Positions 57,861 through 64,000 of a DNA stretch of 64,000 bases are shown piece by piece. The stretch covers positions 63,309,141 to 63,373,140 of the forward strand of contig CM055100.1 of assembly GCA_029204225.1 (NCBI GenBank), in the 5' to 3' direction. The first letter of the stretch is position 1. Each line of letters begins with the position of its first letter. Position numbers and translations under genes: made by a program. The notes beneath the pieces are model-generated. The model was not told the DNA's origin. It did no database searches and saw only the letters and a program-made list of their open reading frames with translations. Origin of the DNA: Diphasiastrum complanatum (taxonomy: Eukaryota; Streptophyta; Lycopodiopsida; Lycopodiales; Lycopodiaceae).

Positions 57861-58765
57861 CCGTAGGACCCGCACGCGCGTATGTTCGTGGCCCGAGACA
57901 GAGTGGTTTTATGCGTACAAGACATATCAATTACAAATGACTATAGAGAAGCATACATTCTGACATGATACTGAACACAATAAAAAGATAGATTGATTCA
58001 GTAAGTAGCATGTAAGATGATGAGAGCACAAAGCATTAGCAAATTAAGAACGCATACTCTAAACTATCTATGAGTAACTGAAAAAGTCAGTCTGATGCAC
58101 TTCCGCTGGTAAGCAGTAAGCACTAATAGCAATACTCTAATACAACTCTAAATTTTTTTTTCTAGAGAGTATAGAAGTCTTTAACAATCAACCATTTATA
58201 CTAAAGAAATTTAAGCTTATCCAGTAGGACAGCTAATTAGGTCATAGATCGCACAATTGGCAGTTAGTCGTAATGCGTCGTCATCCATCCAGTTAGGACT
58301 TCCCGAGAATTTACTTGCAAAGCAGCTAGGGCAAGTCTTTAGCTTCATATTAGGTAGAACAATAACTGTTATCCTTCAACAAGTTCAACTCCTTTGGCTT
58401 TCATTGAAGTCATCCGATATGTCAGAGGTTGTCCGATATGTCAGAGCCACCTGTTGAGTGATTCCCGAGTATTTCTACAAACTGTAGAAACACGAATAAA
58501 ACTATAGAACTGGATAATGAAATGGATGTAGATTAGAGATCAATTATTCAGATGAATAAATTCTGATAGTAGAATAATCTAACAGATGTGACATCGCCAT
58601 CAATCTCCTAGCACACCACCACCTGTACTACCCTTGAACATGAGGAGACAGACACGTCCATCTCCCTAATCTACTCGACGAACTCCTTCCTAGTTCCATT
58701 CCCAATACATCATCTTGCCTTTGTATACAAAACAAGAGCTTTAAAACCTTCGCACAACCGGCTGC

Positions 58766-59137
58766 ATGGCATTCCTAAGTGACACTGCTGGCCTCACCTC
58801 AATGGAGATTCTGGTCACCCAAGATGTGCCCCAAATCTAGCAAGCCTTCTCAACCTTCGCCACATACCACTTTACAATCACTTACGAGGGGACAAATTAT
58901 GATATCCCCATTGACCCTGAGCTAATGGCCAAGGCCCTCAGCATCCCAAAAACATCCTTCCTACCACAAACTCATGCCCTTTCCAAGTACGACATTTTTG
59001 TATATTTCTTTCCCGATCCTGTAGCCATCAAGAAAAAGACCAACGATAGATATATGATCTCACAGATCAGAAATCACAACCTCCGTGAGGCCATTGAGTT
59101 CCTCTCTACCACCCCCTTTGTGATCTCCCACTCCCCC
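58766..59137 (+). pseudogene. Orphan ORF fragment cut at an LTR boundary
   Basis: From the ATG at 58766 the frame reads MAFLSDTAGLTSMEILVTQD, one TAG (58838-58840), then AFSTFATYHFTITYEGTNYD, PIDPELMAKALSIPKTSFLP and ISQIRNHNLREAIEFLSTTP. The use of C at third positions sets it apart from its AT-rich surroundings. The pattern of an aromatic-rich strand followed by D-P-E-L-x-x-x-A-L-x-I-P recalls the gag-like 'putative plant transposon' proteins, but I cannot confirm this. The frame ends where the copia LTR begins (TGTTGG at 59138). Confidence 0.4.
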
Positions 59138-60173
59138 TGTTGGGATTCGACGATATGTCGCAATGCAGTGGAGGTGGGCGCGTGAATCCTTGGTGCATGC
59201 AATTGAGTCTATCAGATTCAGACCGACTTCGATAGATCAAAGTCTCTATCCTACTTGATCATGGCTTCAAAGTCACTAGATCGACACGATCGATTCCATA
59301 GCCATGCATGAATTAACTGAGTTTTAGATTTATCTTTGCAGAAGCATATTAGGTGTAGAAACTAGAGTGACAAACTGACATCGGCTATTAGTCATATGAA
59401 CCATTTACTCTACAAATAAGTTTATCTGCAAGCAAGAAGCAATCTAAACATGAATAAAATGAGCATTCAATCACAACATACACAACCTAGATTATGGAAC
59501 AATGATTATTTAGTTGTGCAAAAAATATAGTCTGAATGCAGATAGAGTCGTGTTCTTCCCGAATCAGTACTATGTAATAACAAACAGAAAGAACAAAACA
59601 ATTGCACTCTGGATGTTCGATTGATCGACTTGATAGATAATTGAGCTAATTCAATGTCTGCGGAGCTTAACCGGGCAACTGATAAGTTGTTGGATATATA
59701 CACATGGCTAACTAATTAAAAGAATACTTAATTTGTACTTTACAATTAGGATTAAGGCACTATGTGCTATTGGAAGTTGCCTTTGGTCAGTATCTTAATC
59801 TGTTAGAGATTATTTTCGATTGTGATGAAGGTACTGTTGAGACGTCGATTGTTCAAGTCAACTTTTTGAGCTGATATCGACATAGAGTAATTGGTGAAGT
59901 CAAATTGTCAATGTGGGGTGTTCGACGAATAGTCGGTGTTGGATGAGTTGATGTGACTGACAAATAGTCGAGGTAGGCCGAATAGTCAAAGGGTGATCGA
60001 ATAGTTGGTGTCAACTGAGTTGTCATGACATTGTCATCTATTCCCTTGTATTTCTACAGACTGTCAGGAAACAAGTGTATTTCTGTAGAGTATGCGACTC
60101 TACAAGTATTTACAATAGCTAGTGAATGGATCTAGATTAGTAGAGAGATAAGGATGGAGAGGATAGAAGTCCA
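59138..60173 (-). mobile_element. Copia 3' LTR, about 1.04 kb
   Basis: The plus strand begins TGTTGG (59138) and ends CCAACA (60173), complementary ends. Its first 300 bp match the right LTR at 49.9-50.2 kb, and its last 170 bp match the left LTR at 48.25-48.42 kb. Thus it is the longest copy of this LTR family in the window. The PPT (minus AAGGGGGGG) sits immediately to its right at 60174-60183. Confidence 0.7.
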
Positions 60174-60183
60174 ACACCCCCCC

Positions 60184-60660
60184 TTAATCTGGATCCTTGA
60201 ACAACTTGATTTTCAAATTCAAGATAGCACAAAAATTCTTGTGTGCTTTCTGATTTAGCCCTTTTGTAAATATATCAGCTGCCATGTAATGGGTTCTGCA
60301 AAATTTCAGACTTATCTCCTTGTTGAGTATTTTGCTCCTAATATAGTGGTACTTAATCTTGACGTGCTTGCTCCTAGAGTGAAGTCTAGAATTGATCGAT
60401 AATGCAATGGCACTCTGATTGTCGCACTGAATAATTGTTGGAGTAGATTGTCTGAGACCAATATCAGACAATAAATTCCTCAACCAAATTTTCTCTTTAG
60501 TAGCCTGAGAGGCTGCAATGTACTCATATTTTGTAGATGACATTGCAATGGAGGTTTCTTTTTTACTGTTCCAAAATATTGAACCATTATTGAATAGGAA
60601 GACAAGTCCAAAAGTCGATCTTCTAGTGTCGATATCACTTGCCCATTTGCATTTCTATAT
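60184..60660 (-). mobile_element. Copia RNase H end belonging to the LTR at 59.1-60.2 kb
   Basis: 60543-60184 is open and reads MSSTKYEYIAASQATKEKIW, CDNQSAIALSINSRLHSRSK and HYMAADIFTKGLNQKAH, the copia RNase H C-terminus. Text up to 60660 is related to the RNase H start but degenerate. Everything 5' of RNase H is missing. Confidence 0.8.
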
Positions 60661-61496
60661 TCTAATGAAGTGTATGGATATCGGATGAATCGTCATTACC
60701 ATAGCAAATACAGAGGTCAATAGTAGCTTGTACATATTTAATTACTCTGAAAAGAGCTTTCGAGTGGATTGTGACAGTTATAAAAAGTTATCTATCATAG
60801 CTTTAGGGGTTTGCTAAGTTTTTATGTCAAGCATCTTTGTGTAGGAAGTTTGATAGGGCCAAAATTGGCAAAGATGACAAAATTGTGAAGTCCACATGTA
60901 AAGCCACAATTTGGCCAAAAGTAGCTTATGATGCAATCTTGAGCTAGTTAGGCTTGTAGACTTGTGACACTTGTGTTAATGTAATTTGATGAGTCAAAGT
61001 GTTGGCTTTGGTCAAAGGATCCAATCAAAATTGAGAAATCCTCATGAACGGTCCAATAGAATTGGAAGATGGATGCATCACTCATCCAATAGCATTAGAG
61101 AGGCTAGGATTAGGGGTCCAATAGGAAGTAAGCATGGCTCTCCACGAGTTTCATATGTACTCTCATTACCAATCATAATCTAATGGAGTTTTAGAGTCAT
61201 ATTGAGTGCAATCAAGTTTTATGTGTATTTCCTTCTCTCTCTACCCGAGGACGAATTGGTCTATTCTCTCTCTACCCAAGGAGAGGAGCTTAATTCTACC
61301 TAGTTTTTTCATGAAGCACTTCTTTTACATGTGAAAACACTTTAGTTATCAATCTATGCATCTATCTTTGCCTCTTTGCCTTAGATTTTGATCTAGATCT
61401 TGGATTTCAATCTAGTATTGATCTAAAGTGCATAAGCTTTGCTTAGGAGATCATTCACACACATTAGGGCATTCCCAAACATGTGAAATTTCACCA
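60661..61496 (+). mobile_element. Probable LTR of the copia element whose gag lies at 61.7-62.7 kb
   Basis: A primer-site-like GGTATCAGAGCC at 61497-61508 follows TTTCACCA. The 5' boundary of the LTR was not identified; TTCTCTCTCTACCCGAGGA-type text repeats in tandem near 61238 and 61264. Confidence 0.4.
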
Positions 61497-61699
61497 GGTA
61501 TCAGAGCCTACCTAAGTGTTTGATGCATGTTTCATCCAAAGCTTCACAAATTTCATGAAAATCAAGATCTAGATAGAGTAGTTTGCATCTCCCATGCTAT
61601 CTCAAGAAAATTTGGATCAAAAGGGTTCATTATCACAAGGATTGAATCATTTTTTAGATTGTATAGATTTTGCTGTTCAGACGCGTGTGAAGGACAACC

Positions 61700-62730
<1,031 letters not shown>

Positions 62731-63384
62731 TTCTAGGCATATGACACATGGCATCAATCTATTGATTGCATGAGTCACATCCTTTGGTTAGGTCTCATAT
62801 CACATGTGTAGAGGACAGCTCACATGTGTGGAATAAGCTGAAGTAGGCAAATTTTGACTTCTAGAAGATTTTCAAGTAGATCTCCATATAGAAGGAAAAT
62901 AGACCAAAAGTGCTCAAAATAGAAGGTTTTGTCCAAGTGTCAGTTTTGCATGATGAATCATCATATGACAAAGCACCTTCACACATGTGGGATCAGAGGG
63001 ATGATCAGTACCATGAGCTCCCACTTATTGTATATATAGAGCCACATTTGGCCATAATCATTGTGAGACACCAATCTTGGTTTTGGAAGCAATTTTGAGT
63101 GATTCTCTCCATTTGTCTACATTTGTTTTAATTGTTTTGAGGTTCTATCAATGTGTACTTGATTTTTAGGTTGGAGTGCATACTCAGACGGTGTTTCACA
63201 CTTGTGAAACCAGAAAGTACACTTACCTTCAATTAATGATTATCCTTGTTAGGATTTTGTGTCTAGAATTGATCTAGATTGATCTTAATCTGAAGTAGAT
63301 TGATAGATCAAGTAATCTGACAACCAATCCCTCTTGAGGATCAGATTAGGATCCACTCTTGGTCCTTTTTGTACTTTTTCCACA
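62731..63384 (+). mobile_element. Probable LTR end of an element entering the right side of the window
   Basis: A perfect primer site TGGTATCAGAGC lies at 63385-63396, immediately after an end in CCACA. The LTR extends leftwards an unknown distance. Leader-like AT-rich text, and presumably gag beyond the window, follow to the right. Several CACA(C/T)GTGTG palindromes lie in and near it. Confidence 0.5.
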
Positions 63385-64000
63385 TGGTATCAGAGCCAAG
63401 TACAAGAGTTTTTGTTGAAATTGATAGGGTTAATCCGAATCAAAGCCAAAATTAGCAATTTTTTGGAAACTAGTCAAATTTTGTGTAACGAGTTGGATTT
63501 GATAGCTATCCTCAAAATTTTTGGTCCAGATCTTTTTGTGGGCTGTAGGAACCCTTTTCACACGTGTGAGGCTGTACGACTCCATTTTTGGCTGAGAAAA
63601 TTCAAAAATTTGTACAATTTGACTCACACACCCAATTTGAGAGATTTTTAGTGCAAAATCAAGCATTTTCTATAGAGAATCTAATCTCTTGATTAGTTCT
63701 TGGATTAGATCAACAAGAAATTAAATCTGAAGCTTGAATTAGGTGCATTAATTGATTATCTCTAATTTTTTGAGTGCATGTTGATGTTGAGAGAGATTTT
63801 GCTAAAAATCATAGATTAAGGAGTGATATGCAAGGTGAGAGGATGAAATCCATTGTACCATCACTCTAGATTTGTTCAAGAGTGATAGGGTCAAGTTTAG
63901 AAGCATCAATTTGCTAGAAAACATCCTTGGATCTGTCCTCCAAGTGAAACCTTTTAGAGTTTCTAGTGCATATAGAGCATTTATGCAAATCTTTTGTAGA

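Overview
The window looks like nuclear DNA of a land plant and is dominated by retrotransposons. A non-seed vascular plant such as a fern is my best guess. This is an inference from three things: plant-type single-copy genes with GT-AG introns and GA-rich leaders; a mixture of Ty1-copia, Ty3-gypsy, Penelope-like and endonuclease-type LINE remnants; and very long (GA)n tracts. No bacterial operon, CRISPR array, rRNA or tRNA gene is visible.

Three host genes are well supported. (1) 8612-11746 (+) is a two-exon mitochondrial-carrier-family gene. It resembles the plant plasma-membrane adenine nucleotide transporter PM-ANT1 (At5g56450 type) and encodes 380 residues if the first ATG is used. (2) 19409-18660 (-) is a two-exon secreted phytocystatin of 155 residues, with ABRE/G-box-like sites upstream. 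(3) 26952-26785 (-) is the first exon of a small complex I subunit of the NDUFB4/B15 type; its last exon was not found. A fourth candidate at 54363-52885 (-) is a long uninterrupted ORF of unknown family with an internal duplication. It is the best candidate here for something undescribed.

Layout. 1-2500: LINE-like element on the minus strand with an N-terminal CCHC finger, RT and a restriction-like nuclease domain, broken by frameshifts. 3.0-6.0 kb: small duplication and two minus-strand copia fragments. 7.2-7.7 kb: an isolated LTR. 8.3-12.0 kb: the carrier gene. 14.5-17.1 kb: Penelope-like fragments on opposite strands around a TG/AG microsatellite. 18.6-19.9 kb: cystatin. 20.6-21.75 kb: microsatellites and a composite (GA)n tandem array. 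21.8-25.2 kb: copia fragments, including a deletion derivative. 26.6-27.5 kb: complex I exon and minisatellite-like repeats. 27.5-30.4 kb: no recognised feature.

30.4-52.6 kb is a nested retrotransposon block. It holds a minus-strand gypsy (LTR, gag, protease; truncated before RT), a minus-strand copia tail, a plus-strand copia cut off inside RNase H, two closely related plus-strand gypsy pol copies in tandem (the second with an 864-bp microhomology deletion), a rearranged minus-strand copia containing a gypsy LTR, and a further gypsy 3' end with LTR and protease. 52.9-54.5 kb: the unknown ORF. 55-64 kb: (GA)n tracts, a copia LTR plus gag, a GC-richer orphan ORF fragment cut at an LTR edge, a copia RNase H plus LTR, a copia gag carrying a 137-bp (GA)n tract, and the LTR end and primer site of another element running off the right edge.

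The three host genes do not form a pathway, although two concern adenylate transport or respiration and both have a TGGGCC (site II-type) element upstream. All mobile elements have stops, frameshifts or deletions and look inactive.
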